From Novosphingobium colocasiae (GTDB taxonomy: Bacteria > Pseudomonadota > Alphaproteobacteria > Sphingomonadales > Sphingomonadaceae), in the NCBI RefSeq assembly GCF_014652555.1, contig NZ_BMZA01000002.1:372001-436000 (forward strand): a stretch of DNA of 64,000 bases, read 5' to 3'. Both the position numbers and the translations under genes were made by a program. Below are positions 44,531 through 54,226 of this stretch, piece by piece (the stretch's first letter is position 1; each line of letters starts with the position of its first letter). Below the pieces are notes generated by a model. The model did not search any database. It was not told the DNA's origin and was given only the letters and a program-made list of their open reading frames with translations.

Positions 44531-45820
44531 TCAGTCCGCGAAAGGATCGCGGACCAGGATCGTGTCTTCGCGCTCGGGGCTGGTGGATACCAGCGCGACC
44601 GGGGTCTCGATCAGTTCCTGCACGCGCTGGATGTACTTGATCGCCTGCGCCGGCAGGTCTGCCCAGGACCGCGCACCGGCGGTGGTGCCCTGCCAGCCGT
44701 CCATTTCCTCATAGATCGGCTCGACCGCAGCCTGATCGGCGGCGTGGCTGGGGAAATAGTCCAGCACCTTGCCGTTGAGGCGATAGCCGGTGCAGATCCT
44801 GACCTTGTCGAACCCGTCCAGCACATCCAGCTTGGTCAGGGCGATGCCGGTTACGCCCGAGATCGCGCAGGACTGGCGCACCAGCACCGCGTCGAACCAG
44901 CCGCAGCGGCGCTTGCGGCCGGTCACGGTGCCGAATTCATGGCCGCGCTCGCCCAGCCGCTGGCCGGTCTCGTCTTCCAGCTCGGTCGGGAACGGACCCG
45001 ATCCGACGCGGGTGGTATAGGCCTTGACGATGCCCAGGACGAAGCCCGTCGCCGAAGGGCCAAGGCCTGAACCGCTGGCTGCCGTGCCCGAAACCGTGTT
45101 GGAGCTGGTGACGAAGGGATAAGTCCCGTGATCGACATCGAGCAGCACGCCCTGCGCGCCTTCGAACAGGATGCGGGCACCGGCCTTCTTGACCTTGTTG
45201 AGCCGCCGCCAGGTGGGCGCGGCGAACTGGAGCACGAACGGGGCGATGGCGCGCAGCTCTTCCAGCAGCGCGGCGCGATCCACCGGCGGCTGGCCGAAGC
45301 CGGCGCGCAGGGCATCGTGGTGGGCACACAGGCGATCGAGTTGCGGCTCCAGCGCGTCAAGGTGGGCAAGATCGCACACCCGGATCGCACGACGGCCGAC
45401 CTTGTCTTCATAGGCGGGGCCGATGCCGCGCCCGGTGGTGCCGATCTTGCCCGCACCCGCCGCAGCTTCGCGCAGGCCGTCGAGATCGCGGTGGACCGGC
45501 AGGATCAGCGGGCAATTGTCGGCGATGGCGAAATTCTCGGTGGTGATCGAGACGCCCTGCCCGGACAGCTTTTCCATCTCCGCCTTGAGCGCCCAGGGAT
45601 CGAGCACGACCCCGTTGCCGATGATCGACAGGGTGCCGGTAACGATGCCCGAGGGCAACAGCGAGAGCTTGTAAACCTGCTCGCCCACCACCAGCGTGTG
45701 CCCGGCGTTGTGGCCGCCCTGAAAGCGCACCACGGCATCGGCCCGGCTGGCGAGCCAGTCCACGATCTTGCCTTTGCCTTCATCGCCCCACTGGGCGCCA
45801 ATCACGGTTACGTTTGCCAA
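44531..45820 (-). CDS. purA: Adenylosuccinate synthetase
   Basis: A 429-residue enzyme of standard length. The start [22 protein letters not shown] has the GDEGKGK GTP loop; [11 protein letters not shown] (catalytic His), [33 protein letters not shown] and TSPERED near the end are all canonical. It converts IMP, aspartate and GTP to adenylosuccinate in AMP synthesis. It lies 95 bp after hisZ on the same strand, and a shared transcript of the two nucleotide/histidine genes is likely. Confidence 0.97.
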   Translation of the reverse strand: MANVTVIGAQWGDEGKGKIVDWLASRADAVVRFQGGHNAGHTLVVGEQVYKLSLLPSGIVTGTLSIIGNGVVLDPWALKAEMEKLSGQGVSITTENFAIADNCPLILPVHRDLDGLREAAAGAGKIGTTGRGIGPAYEDKVGRRAIRVCDLAHLDALEPQLDRLCAHHDALRAGFGQPPVDRAALLEELRAIAPFVLQFAAPTWRRLNKVKKAGARILFEGAQGVLLDVDHGTYPFVTSSNTVSGTAASGSGLGPSATGFVLGIVKAYTTRVGSGPFPTELEDETGQRLGERGHEFGTVTGRKRRCGWFDAVLVRQSCAISGVTGIALTKLDVLDGFDKVRICTGYRLNGKVLDYFPSHAADQAAVEPIYEEMDGWQGTTAGARSWADLPAQAIKYIQRVQELIETPVALVSTSPEREDTILVRDPFAD

Positions 45821-45915
45821 GGGGAAATGCTTTCGCTGCTATCGAAAAGTCCGCCGCGCGCCCTAGGGTATGCAGCGGCAGAGAGCAAGGCCGGTTGGCC
45901 TGCCTTGCAGTGCAG

Positions 45916-47040
45916 TCAGAGCGGAACCGCCTCGCCGGCTTCAAGCCGGTGTGAGCAGCCCAGTGCGACAGCATCGTCTGTTTCGTCGAGCGCCGCGACT
46001 GTCGCCCAGCCGATCGCGCGCTGGCGTGCCGCCACTTGCGGATCGTGACCCAGCGGAAGGAACAGCCGCTGCGGGGTGGTGCTGGTAACTGCCAGCGAAT
46101 CGAGCAGCGGATCGGGGTACAATGAAAAGCCGGTCGCCGGCTCCGGATCCGCCCCGGCACGGCCGAGGATGCGATAGGTGCCGCCGCGTCCCATCGTGCC
46201 GGTCACGCCATCGGCATAGATCGTGAAGCCGAACCAAGACTGGTATTCGAAACCGTGGCGTTCGGAGGGGTCAAGCGTCAGGCGCGCCTTGCCTTCCACC
46301 CGCGCGGCGATCCGGCGCAGGCCGTCGATCCGGTCCGCGAGCACGCCGCCGGCGTCAAACTGCGCGAGCTTCTCGATCGCGCCGGCGAACGGCCCGACGG
46401 CATAGAGCAGCGGCAGGTACGCCGCACCGCCGGCATCAACGAGCCCGCCGGCATCCTTGGCATCCAGCATCTGGCGCACCGCCTCGATCTGGCCGGATGG
46501 CAGCGGCAGCGCCTCGGCGCTCAGCGCATCGACGAGATCGGGCAACGTGAAGTCGACAGAGACGCCGGTCGCACCCGCAGCGCGCAGCGCCTCGATCGCG
46601 ACCTCGACAATCTCTGCGGCGGCGGCAACGGAATCGGAGCCGATCAGTTCGGCACCGATCTGCAACCGCTCGCGCGAAGGATCGAGTCCATCGCCCTTGA
46701 TCGCCAGCACCGGCCCCGAATAGGACAGCCGCAGCGGCCGCGCCGCGTTCGACAGGCTGGTGGCGGCGATACGGGCAACTTGCGCGGTCATGTCCGATCG
46801 AACCGCCAGCATGCGCAGGCTGATCGGATCGACGAAGCGGAACATCCGCCGCGCCTGAACCCCCGCCATGCGGCTGGCCAGCGCCTTCTCGAATTCGAGC
46901 ATCGGGGTATCAACGCGCTCATAGCCGTGGCCGGCCAGCACATCGTGCGCCATCCGCCGCACGTGCTGCGCGGCCCATGCCGCTTGCGGTAAACGGTCGC
47001 CAAGCCCCTCGGGCAGAAGATCGCGGTCTGTGTCCTGCAT
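45916..47040 (-). CDS. hisZ: ATP phosphoribosyltransferase regulatory subunit HisZ
   Basis: A 374-residue class II aminoacyl-tRNA-synthetase-like protein. LLPEGLGDRLPQAAWAAQ, GYERVDTPMLEFEKAL, RMFRFVDPISLRMLAVRSDMT (motif 2-like) and GFTIYADGVTGTMGRGGTY are typical of HisZ. It lacks the tRNA anticodon domain of HisRS. HisZ assembles with the short form of HisG to give the first, feedback-controlled step of histidine synthesis. hisG is not in the window. The start at MQDTDRD (47040) is chosen by family length. It is divergent from the EF-hand gene and upstream of purA. Confidence 0.9.
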   Translation of the reverse strand: MQDTDRDLLPEGLGDRLPQAAWAAQHVRRMAHDVLAGHGYERVDTPMLEFEKALASRMAGVQARRMFRFVDPISLRMLAVRSDMTAQVARIAATSLSNAARPLRLSYSGPVLAIKGDGLDPSRERLQIGAELIGSDSVAAAAEIVEVAIEALRAAGATGVSVDFTLPDLVDALSAEALPLPSGQIEAVRQMLDAKDAGGLVDAGGAAYLPLLYAVGPFAGAIEKLAQFDAGGVLADRIDGLRRIAARVEGKARLTLDPSERHGFEYQSWFGFTIYADGVTGTMGRGGTYRILGRAGADPEPATGFSLYPDPLLDSLAVTSTTPQRLFLPLGHDPQVAARQRAIGWATVAALDETDDAVALGCSHRLEAGEAVPL

Positions 47041-47203
47041 GATGGCTGGGCCCTTAGCCGGATGCACGGCGCTTGTCGAATGGCAGAAGCATTGCAAGCG
47101 GCCGGCCGGAAAATCGTCGCAGTCGCGCGACAATTTTGCGTTCGGCGGTATCATCGCCCGCTGCTATCCGCTGCACGGTCCACTCCATCGACGGTGTCAG
47201 ACC

Positions 47204-47929
47204 ATGCGCAAGATCGCACCAGCCATCCTCTCCATCCTGCTGCTCTCCGCCGTTCCGGTGCATGCCCAGGACATGCCCGGCGGCGGCATGGATCCGGGAG
47301 GAGACGACGGCGGCGGTGATGGCCCGGTTGCCGCTCACGCCCCGGCACCGCCGCGCCCCATCAAGCGTGAACGGTTCGACAAGATGGTCACCGCGATGTT
47401 CGAGAGCGGCGATACCAACCACGATGGCAGCGTGACCCTGCCCGAATTCAACGCGCTGATCGATGCCCGCCGTTTTGCCGCGATCGACGCCCGCTTCGCC
47501 AAGGCCGACACGAACCGCGACGGCATGCTCTCGCGCGATGAATTTGTCGCCTGGCAACGCCAGATGGGCTCCGCCGCCAGCGACGAGACGACCGCGCGCA
47601 GCGCGGGCGGCGCAGTCATAGCCGAAACGATTGCGCCGCCGCTCGGCAAGGACATGGATGACCTGTTGCTGTCGCGTCTGATCGACCCGCTCAGCGCGAC
47701 GGTGATCGCGCAGGCCAACACCAATTACGACGCCGGTCTCTCGCTGCAGGAACTGCTGGCCTACGAGGGCGCGCGCTTCGATGCCGCTGACAGGAACCAT
47801 GACGGATACCTGGATTTTCAGGAGCTGCGCCCGTCACGCAGCGGCGGCCAGGGCCCCATGGGTGATCGCCTCCCCGGCGGGCCGCCGCCGGACGGCATGC
47901 CGCCCTGCCCGCCCGGCAGTGGCTGCTGA
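47204..47929 (+). CDS. Exported EF-hand calcium-binding protein
   Basis: A 241-residue protein with a signal peptide (MRKIAPAILSILLLSAVPVHAQ). Four EF-hand-like loops follow: DTNHDGSVTLPEF, DTNRDGMLSRDEF, NTNYDAGLSLQEL and DRNHDGYLDFQEL. The third loop is weak (Tyr-Asp-Ala-Gly), while the others have Asp/Asn at positions 1, 3 and 5 and Glu at 12. The N- and C-terminal tails are rich in Gly and Pro (GGPPPDGMPPCPPGSGC). Probably a periplasmic or surface Ca2+ buffer or sensor. It is divergent from hisZ and ends at a bidirectional terminator. Confidence 0.88.
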   Translation: MRKIAPAILSILLLSAVPVHAQDMPGGGMDPGGDDGGGDGPVAAHAPAPPRPIKRERFDKMVTAMFESGDTNHDGSVTLPEFNALIDARRFAAIDARFAKADTNRDGMLSRDEFVAWQRQMGSAASDETTARSAGGAVIAETIAPPLGKDMDDLLLSRLIDPLSATVIAQANTNYDAGLSLQELLAYEGARFDAADRNHDGYLDFQELRPSRSGGQGPMGDRLPGGPPPDGMPPCPPGSGC

Positions 47930-47940
47930 CCGCATGACGA

Positions 47941-47975
47941 AAAAGGGCCGGTGCCTTGCGGCATCGGCCCTTTCC
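47941..47975. terminator. Bidirectional terminator between the EF-hand gene and serA
   Basis: A 14-bp stem with one mismatch (AAAGGGCCGGTGCC against GGCATCGGCCCTTT) has A and T runs on its two sides. It lies between convergent genes and can serve both transcripts. Confidence 0.8.
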
Positions 47976-47994
47976 CGTTGGAACCTGGTGGCAA

Positions 47995-49581
47995 TCAGGC
48001 GAACTTGAGCGCCTTGACCGTCTTCACGCCCGGCAACTGGCAGGCTGCCTGCAGTACGTTTTCGGGCACCGGGCTATCGACCGAGAGCAGCAGCACCGCT
48101 TCACCGCCGGCCGCGTGACGGCCGAGATTAAAGGTGCCGATGTTGATGCCGTTTTCGCCCAGCAGGGTGCCGATGCGGCCGATGAAGCCGGGGGCATCCT
48201 GGTTGACGATGTACATCATGTCGCCCGACAGGTCGGCCTCGACCTTGATCGCGAACAGTTCGACGAGGCGCGGCTCGACATTGTTGAACAGCGTTCCGGC
48301 GACCGAGCGTTCGCCCGCATCGGTCTTGACCGAAACGCGCACCAGCGTGTGGTAATCTCCCTCACGCTCGGTCTTCACCTCGCGCACTTCCAGGCCGCGC
48401 TCCTTGGCGAGGAACGGGGCGTTGACCATGTTCACCGTGTCAGAAGACACGCGCAGGAACCCGGCCAGCACCGCCGCCGTGATCGGCTTCTGGTTCAGTT
48501 CCGCCGCCGCGCCCTCGACGTGGATCGAAATCCGGGGCACCGCATCGCGGGTCAACTGGCCGACCAGGCTGCCGAGCCGTTCTGCCAGCGCCATGTAGGG
48601 CTTGAGCTTGGGCGCTTCCTCGGCCGAGAGGCTGGGCATGTTGAGGGCGTTGGTGACGCCGCCGTTAACGAGGAAATCGGCCATCTGCTCGGCCACCTGA
48701 AGCGCGACGTTGACCTGCGCTTCGGTGGTGCTGGCGCCCAGGTGCGGGGTGCAGATGAAGTTGGGCGTGCCGAACAGCGGCGATTCCTTGGCCGGCTCGG
48801 TCTGGAACACGTCGAGCGCGGCCCCGGCAACCTGACCTGAATCCATCGCTTCCTTGAGCGCCGCCTCGTCGATCAGGCCACCGCGCGCGCAGTTGACGAT
48901 GCGCAAGCCCTTCTTGGTCTTGGCCAGGTTTTCGCGGCTGAGGATGTTGCGGGTCTGGTCGGTCAGCGGGGTATGCAGGGTGATGAAGTCCGCCTTGGCC
49001 AGCAGCGTGTCCAGATCGGCCTTTTCCACGCCCAGTTCGATCGCGCGCTCGGGCGAGAGGAACGGGTCGAAGGCGACGACCTTCATGCGCAGGCCGAGCG
49101 CGCGGCTGGCGACGATCGAACCGATGTTGCCCGCGCCGATCAGGCCCAGCGTCTTGCCGGTGACTTCGACGCCCATGAAGCCGTTCTTCGGCCACAGGCC
49201 CGCCTGCGTCTGCGCGTTGGCTTCGGGGATCTGGCGCGCCAGCGCGAACATCATGGCGATGGCGTGTTCGGCGGTGGTGATGGAGTTGCCGAACGGGGTG
49301 TTCATCACCACCACGCCCTGCGCCGAAGCCGCCGGGATATCGACGTTATCGACACCGATGCCGGCGCGGCCGATCACCTTGAGGTTCTTGGCAGCAGCCA
49401 GGATTTCCTTGGTCACCTTGGTCGACGAGCGGATGGCGAGACCATCGTATTCGCCGATGCGGGCGATCAGTTGCTCGGGCGTCTCGCCGGTGATGACGTC
49501 GACGTCACAACCCATCTCGGCGAAGATCCGGGCGGCATTGGGGTCCATCTTGTCGGAGATGAGGACTTTGGGCTTGGTCAT
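47995..49581 (-). CDS. serA: D-3-phosphoglycerate dehydrogenase, long form
   Basis: A 528-residue protein with the catalytic and NAD-binding domains of D-2-hydroxyacid dehydrogenases (GRAGIGVDNVDI, TLGLIGAGNIGSIVASRA, RIVNCARGGLIDEAAL, CTPHLGAST with the catalytic His). Next come the intervening ASB domain and a C-terminal ACT domain (MYIVNQDAPGFIGRIGTLLG). It performs the first step of serine synthesis; the ACT domain is the usual serine-feedback site. The start at MTKPKVLISD (49581) is taken in preference to the upstream one at 49644. serC precedes it, separated by a dyad repeat. Confidence 0.97.
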   Translation of the reverse strand: MTKPKVLISDKMDPNAARIFAEMGCDVDVITGETPEQLIARIGEYDGLAIRSSTKVTKEILAAAKNLKVIGRAGIGVDNVDIPAASAQGVVVMNTPFGNSITTAEHAIAMMFALARQIPEANAQTQAGLWPKNGFMGVEVTGKTLGLIGAGNIGSIVASRALGLRMKVVAFDPFLSPERAIELGVEKADLDTLLAKADFITLHTPLTDQTRNILSRENLAKTKKGLRIVNCARGGLIDEAALKEAMDSGQVAGAALDVFQTEPAKESPLFGTPNFICTPHLGASTTEAQVNVALQVAEQMADFLVNGGVTNALNMPSLSAEEAPKLKPYMALAERLGSLVGQLTRDAVPRISIHVEGAAAELNQKPITAAVLAGFLRVSSDTVNMVNAPFLAKERGLEVREVKTEREGDYHTLVRVSVKTDAGERSVAGTLFNNVEPRLVELFAIKVEADLSGDMMYIVNQDAPGFIGRIGTLLGENGINIGTFNLGRHAAGGEAVLLLSVDSPVPENVLQAACQLPGVKTVKALKFA

Positions 49582-49638
49582 GATCTTGTTCCTTGCTCTG
49601 GCGCTATTCGGCCATGGCGGAGGCTTGAAACCTGCTTT

Positions 49639-49723
49639 CGTCATCCCCGCGAAAGCGGGGACCCATTTGCGCTATCCAGCAAGGAAGCGAAGAAACTGGG
49701 TTCCCGCTTTCGCGGGAATGACG
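49639..49723. repeat. Dyad repeat between serC and serA
   Basis: Inverted arms 49639-49665 and 49697-49723 share CGTCAT(T/C)CCCGCGAAAGCGGG with two mismatches. Each arm is itself a small hairpin (CCCGCGAAAGCGGG). This is a widely dispersed proteobacterial intergenic repeat and probably affects the serC-serA read-through. Confidence 0.8.
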
Positions 49724-49730
49724 ACGGTGT

Positions 49731-50858
49731 TCAGGATTTGGCGGTGGCGTAGGCCCAGTCGAGCCAGGGGCCGAGATCGACGATATCCTGCGTTTCCACA
49801 GTCGCACCGCACCAGATGCGCAGGCCAGCCGGGGCATCGCGATAGCCGGCGACATCATAGGCCGCATCCTGCTTTTCGAGCAGGCCCGCGAACACCTTGA
49901 TGAAATCGGCATCCGCACCCTCGACCGAGAGGCAGACCGAGGTCTTCGAACGGGTGGCCTCGTCCGTGGCGAGGTGGCTCAGCCAGTCGCGGTCGGCGAC
50001 GATCGTGTCGAGCGCGGCGGCGTTGGCGTCCGAGCGGGCCTGAAGCCCCTTGAGACCGCCCAGCCCCTTGGCCCATTCGAGCGCGAAGATCGCATCCTCG
50101 ACGGCGAGCATCGAAGGCGTGTTGATCGTTTCGCCCTTGAACACGCCTTCGGCCAGCTTGCCCTTGGACACCAGGCGGAACACCTTGGGCAGCGGCCAGG
50201 CGGGGGTGTAGGTTTCCAGCCGTTCGACCGCGCGGGGGCCGAGGATCAGGACGCCGTGACCGCCTTCTCCGCCCAGCACTTTCTGCCAGGAGAAGGTGGC
50301 GACATCGATCTTCGACCAGTCGATATCATAGGCGAACACCGCGCTGGTCGCATCGGCAAAGGTCAGCCCTTCGCGATCGGCTGGGATCCAGTCCGCGTTG
50401 GGGACGCGCACGCCAGAGGTGGTGCCGTTCCAGGTGAACAGCACGTCGTCGGCGAAATCGACCTGCGCAAGATCGGGCAACTGGCCATAATCGGCACGGA
50501 TCACGGTGGGATCGAGCCTGAGCTGCTTGGCAGCGTCAGTCACCCAGCCTTCGCCGAAGCTTTCCCAAGCCAGCGTGGTCACGCCGCGCGCGCCCAGCAT
50601 GGTCCACATCGCCATTTCGAAAGCGCCGGTGTCCGAACCCGGAACGATGCCGATGCGGTGGGTATCGGGCAGTTGCAGCACTTCGCGCATCAGATCGATG
50701 CAATACTGAAGGCGCGTCTTGCCGATCTTGGCGCGATGCGAACGGCCGAGCGATTGGATGGCGAGGCTGGCGGGGGAATATCCGGGCGGCTTGGCGCAGG
50801 GACCGGAAGAAAAGAACGGGCGTGCAGGCTTGCGCGCCGGAATCACGATATCAGTCAT
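49731..50858 (-). CDS. serC: Phosphoserine aminotransferase
   Basis: A 375-residue class V aminotransferase of the alphaproteobacterial SerC type (starts RPFFSSGPCAKPPGY). The pyridoxal phosphate Lys is in ATFSWQKVLGGEGGHG; GIVPGSDTGAFEMAMW and LFTWNGTTSGVRVP form the cofactor pocket. It converts 3-phosphohydroxypyruvate, made by SerA, to phosphoserine using glutamate. It lies 150 bp upstream of serA on the same strand. It is divergent from the extensin-like lipoprotein gene. Confidence 0.97.
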   Translation of the reverse strand: MTDIVIPARKPARPFFSSGPCAKPPGYSPASLAIQSLGRSHRAKIGKTRLQYCIDLMREVLQLPDTHRIGIVPGSDTGAFEMAMWTMLGARGVTTLAWESFGEGWVTDAAKQLRLDPTVIRADYGQLPDLAQVDFADDVLFTWNGTTSGVRVPNADWIPADREGLTFADATSAVFAYDIDWSKIDVATFSWQKVLGGEGGHGVLILGPRAVERLETYTPAWPLPKVFRLVSKGKLAEGVFKGETINTPSMLAVEDAIFALEWAKGLGGLKGLQARSDANAAALDTIVADRDWLSHLATDEATRSKTSVCLSVEGADADFIKVFAGLLEKQDAAYDVAGYRDAPAGLRIWCGATVETQDIVDLGPWLDWAYATAKS

Positions 50859-51034
50859 TTAAGACTCTCCTTGCAGAGAGCTCGCGCGGCGTTGGGACCG
50901 CGTGGCCCGCCGCCGCGTCTAGACGGTTGCCGGGCAAAGTCAATCGACCAAAGGGACGGTGCCGCATTCGTCCACACCTCAACTCACCGCGTGATAAAGC
51001 GCAAATTAACCAGTTGGGGCGAATCTCCTTCATC

Positions 51035-51700
51035 ATGCGAAAGGCGATCCCCCTCCTGCCGCTGGTGGCCCTGCTGTCCGGGTGTCTCGACATCCCGCAG
51101 GCCGATGCGCCCCGCCGTCAGACCGTGCGCCAGTCCACCACCGCGTTTTCACCACGCCCGCAATTGCGCCAGTGCCTGGCCCAGCTTGGCGCGCAGCAGG
51201 CGAACTTCATGCCGCTGGCCGATCAGTATTTCGGATCGGGGTGCTCGAATATCGGCACCGTCCGGCTGGCGTCATTGCAAAGCGACGTGGCGACGCTCGG
51301 TCTCTCCAACCTCGGCCCGGTGACCTGCACGATGGCTAACGGCTTCGCCGCCTGGGCGCGGTTCGGGGTCGACCGCGCGGCGCAGCAGATCATGGGCAGC
51401 CGCCTGTCGCGGATAGAGACCTTCGGCAGCTACAACTGCCGCAACGTGGCCGGGACCAACAAGCGATCGGGCCACGCCACCGCCAACGCCATCGATATCG
51501 CCGCCTTCGTGCTGGAAGACGGCCGCCGGATCAGCGTGCTGGACGACTGGAGCGGCGGCACGGCGGCCGAACGCCGGTTCCTGCGCGTGGTCCACGCCAG
51601 CGCCTGCAAACGCTTCGGAACGACGCTGGGGCCCGATTACAACGAGGCCCACCGCAACCACTTCCACCTGGAAGCGGACGGGAAGGATTTCTGCGGCTGA
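51035..51700 (+). CDS. Extensin-like family lipoprotein
   Basis: A 221-residue protein with lipobox LLSGC (Cys17), then an extensin-like C domain: LGPVTCTMANGFAAWARFGV, GSYNCRNVAGTNKRSGHATANAIDIAAF and NEAHRNHFHLEADGKDFCG (quoted in parts). The His and Asp in SGHATANAID and HNHFHLE resemble the metal site of D,D-carboxypeptidase-like (M15) peptidases, so a murein-related role is possible. The ATG at 51035 begins the signal peptide. Divergent from serC. Confidence 0.88.
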   Translation: MRKAIPLLPLVALLSGCLDIPQADAPRRQTVRQSTTAFSPRPQLRQCLAQLGAQQANFMPLADQYFGSGCSNIGTVRLASLQSDVATLGLSNLGPVTCTMANGFAAWARFGVDRAAQQIMGSRLSRIETFGSYNCRNVAGTNKRSGHATANAIDIAAFVLEDGRRISVLDDWSGGTAAERRFLRVVHASACKRFGTTLGPDYNEAHRNHFHLEADGKDFCG

Positions 51701-51794
51701 TCCGGTTCGGGAGACATTTCGAGGTGTTCGGGCAACGAACGGGAAACAGCGCGTAGCTACCCGGCGGCTCCCTTCCTGAACGGATGCCCGCGCC

Positions 51795-52499
51795 ATGCCT
51801 CGCCTTCGCTTCACGCCCTTGTCCTTGCCGATGGCAGCCATCGCCCTTGCGATGGGCGGCACGGCACCCGCGTTGGCGGCGACGCGCGAGGACGAGCAGG
51901 CCTGGATCAACCTGACCGCGATGGGACCGCTGACCGGCGAGGTGATCTATTTCGCCGAACTGCAGCCGCGCTTCGGCGATGGCCTGTCCCGGCTCGACCA
52001 GTTGCTCCTGCGCGGCGCGGTCGGCGTGAAGCTGTCGCCGGCGGTGTCGTTCTATCAGGGCTATGCGCATGTCGTGGTGCCGCTAGAGGGCGGAAGCGAC
52101 GTCAACGAGGAACGCAGCTTCCAGCAACTCTCCGCCAATCTCGGCAAACCGCTGGGTATCGAACTGTCATCGCGGACACGGCTGGAACAGCGCTGGCGTT
52201 CGGACGGTAACGGCACCGGATGGCGCCTGCGCCAGATGGCACGGCTCGAAACGCCGCTGAAGGCGGACAGCGATGCGGTCAACGCGCTGGTGTGGTCCGA
52301 GGCCTTCATCGCGCTCAATTCGACGGAATGGGGGGCGCGGGCAGGCTTCGATCAGGTACGCATGTTTGCCGGCCTGGAGCTGGGGCTGGCGGGCGCATCG
52401 ACGATCGAGGCGGGATACCTCAATCAGATCATCGACCGGCCGGCCGGGCAGACCCAGGTCAACCACGTCGCATCGCTGACGCTGTTTTTCCGGCACTAG
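51795..52499 (+). CDS. DUF2490 outer-membrane-like protein
   Basis: A 234-residue protein with a signal peptide (to about PALAATRED). Amphipathic beta strands follow (AWINLTAMGPLTGEVIYFAELQ, FYQGYAHVVVPLEG, SRTRLEQRWRSDGNGTGWRLR), and it ends LTLFFRH. This matches DUF2490, presumed small barrels in the outer membrane with no known function. It is 94 bp downstream of the extensin-like gene and convergent with the Anbu gene, only 2 bp between stops. Confidence 0.85.
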   Translation: MPRLRFTPLSLPMAAIALAMGGTAPALAATREDEQAWINLTAMGPLTGEVIYFAELQPRFGDGLSRLDQLLLRGAVGVKLSPAVSFYQGYAHVVVPLEGGSDVNEERSFQQLSANLGKPLGIELSSRTRLEQRWRSDGNGTGWRLRQMARLETPLKADSDAVNALVWSEAFIALNSTEWGARAGFDQVRMFAGLELGLAGASTIEAGYLNQIIDRPAGQTQVNHVASLTLFFRH

Positions 52500-52501
52500 A
52501 G

Positions 52502-53266
52502 CTATGCCGCCGCGTCCTCCCACATCGGCAGGAAGCTGTAATCGGGCAAAGCATCGAGCGCGTGCTTGAGCGCTTCGCTCCACCCGCTGGAGACAGCGCG
52601 GAAATAGGGGTCTTCAGCGGTGATACGCCGTTCGTGCAGCGGCACGAAATTGTCCCGCTCCATCACCAGAAGATCCAGCGGCAGACCAACCGACAGGTTG
52701 GCCTTAAGCGTCGAATCGAACGACACCGTCATCAGCTTCACCGCATTTTCGAAGCTCATGGTGCGGTCATAACCCCGGATCAGGATCGGGCGGCCGTACT
52801 TGGTCTCGCCGATCTGGAAGAACGGGGTATCGAAGCTGGCCTCGATGAAATTGCCTTCGGGGTAGATCAGGAACAGCCGCGGTTCCATGCCCTTGATCTG
52901 GCCGGCGACGATCATCGTCGCGCTGAACGTGCCGGCTGCGGCGGTCTCGCCGTTATCGGCGCTGCGCATCGAGATCGTGTCCTGCAGCAGATCGCCGACG
53001 ATCGAGGCTACCTTGAACATCGTCGGCGCTTCGAGCAGCGAATTATGCCGGTCCTGCGGGGCCTTGTTGCGTTCCTCAAGCTGGCTGATGACCGCCTGCG
53101 TGGTCGCCAGATTGCCCGCCGTCATAACTGTGATCAGCCGTTCACCGGCAATTTCCCAGTGGTACATCTTGCGGAAAGTGGAGATGTTATCGACGCCCGA
53201 ATTGGTGCGGGTGTCGCTCATCAACACCAGCCCGCGATCCAGCATCATGCCCACGCAATACGTCAT
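52502..53266 (-). CDS. Anbu, bacterial proteasome-like peptidase
   Basis: A 254-residue Ntn-hydrolase of the Anbu (ancestral beta subunit) family. The start MTYCVGMMLDRGLVLMSDTRT places Thr2 as the N-terminal nucleophile once Met is removed. SDTRTNSGVDN, TAGNLATTQAV and a C-terminal domain after VSFDSTLKANLSVGLPLD follow. Anbu forms open ring or helical assemblies and has weak, ill-defined peptidase activity. It is the last gene of a four-gene cluster with ATP-grasp, alpha-E and transglutaminase genes, the conserved Anbu neighbourhood, and is thought to process peptides made by those enzymes. Confidence 0.92.
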   Translation of the reverse strand: MTYCVGMMLDRGLVLMSDTRTNSGVDNISTFRKMYHWEIAGERLITVMTAGNLATTQAVISQLEERNKAPQDRHNSLLEAPTMFKVASIVGDLLQDTISMRSADNGETAAAGTFSATMIVAGQIKGMEPRLFLIYPEGNFIEASFDTPFFQIGETKYGRPILIRGYDRTMSFENAVKLMTVSFDSTLKANLSVGLPLDLLVMERDNFVPLHERRITAEDPYFRAVSSGWSEALKHALDALPDYSFLPMWEDAAA

Positions 53267-53321
53267 TCGCTCATGCCCCTGCAGAGCCCGGCTTTCCGCG
53301 ATGGCGGAGTTGCCGGCCGAT

Positions 53322-54185
53322 CTAGCCGCCTTGTGCCTGGCTTTGCGAGCCTTCGGACTGTTGCTGCTGCTGCCCGCCTAGCACCTTATCGCTTACCGAC
53401 AAATCGACGGTGAGCGAAGTTTCCCCGGCTCCCATCGCCATACCGGTAATCGGTGCAGCCTCGCCATAGTCGCAACCGGTGGCTACGCGGATATACCGCT
53501 CGTCCGGGCAGACCTTGTTCGAAATATCGAAACCGACCCAGCCCAGCCCCGGAATATGCGCCTCGGCCCAGCCATGACCGGCTTCCTGCTCCACGCGATC
53601 TTCCATCCACAGATACCCGCCGACATAGCGCATCGGGATGTCCAGCAGGCGACCGGCGCTGATGAAGACATGGGCATGGTCCTGGCAGACCCCCTTGCCG
53701 GCGGCCAGCGCCTGTTCGGCGGTGGTGGTGACATCGGTGACGCCCGGCTCGTAGACCACCTGCTCGGCGATCAGGCCGGACAGGGCGTGGAGGAAGCCGA
53801 GGGTATCGGCACGGTCATGCTCGACCGCAGCCACCAGCGCGCGCACGCGGTTGCCGGCGCGGGTCAGCGGGGTCGGCCGCAGGAAGCACCACAGCGGCAT
53901 GTGCCCGGAGTGCTGGCCGGTCACCCCGGCCCGATCCACTGTGCTGACCGAACCCCGGCAGGTGACGACCACTTCGGACACCCCCGGCTCGATCGTGACC
54001 AGCGTGGTGTGGTTGTTGTGCTGGTCCTCGTAAGCCGCCTGCGGCTCCGCGCCGGTGAAATCCATGTGCCACTCCAGCACCTGCTGTCCGTGCGTGGACT
54101 TGGGCTTGAGCCGCAGGCGCTGCAGCCCGTGCACGACAGGCTCGGCAAAGGTGTAGCGGGTAGTATGGCTGACGTTGAGATTCAC
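53322..54185 (-). CDS. Transglutaminase-like cysteine peptidase of the Anbu cluster
   Basis: A 287-residue protein. An N-terminal beta domain (VSHTTRYTFAEPVVHGLQRL) precedes a transglutaminase-like core with the triad Cys in GKGVCQDHAHVF, His in AGHGWAEAHIPG and Asp in GWVGFDISN. A Gln/Gly-rich tail is at the end (GGQQQQQSEGSQSQAQGG). The start is GTG 54185, twelve bases after a GGGGGG run. A TTG at 54230 overlaps the previous stop but would add residues without family similarity. It probably hydrolyses or transfers amide bonds in the cluster's peptide substrate. Confidence 0.88.
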   Translation of the reverse strand: MNLNVSHTTRYTFAEPVVHGLQRLRLKPKSTHGQQVLEWHMDFTGAEPQAAYEDQHNNHTTLVTIEPGVSEVVVTCRGSVSTVDRAGVTGQHSGHMPLWCFLRPTPLTRAGNRVRALVAAVEHDRADTLGFLHALSGLIAEQVVYEPGVTDVTTTAEQALAAGKGVCQDHAHVFISAGRLLDIPMRYVGGYLWMEDRVEQEAGHGWAEAHIPGLGWVGFDISNKVCPDERYIRVATGCDYGEAAPITGMAMGAGETSLTVDLSVSDKVLGGQQQQQSEGSQSQAQGG

Positions 54186-54226
54186 GGCTGACGACGCCCC
54201 CCGAAGTCGCGGCCCGGTTCCGGCCT

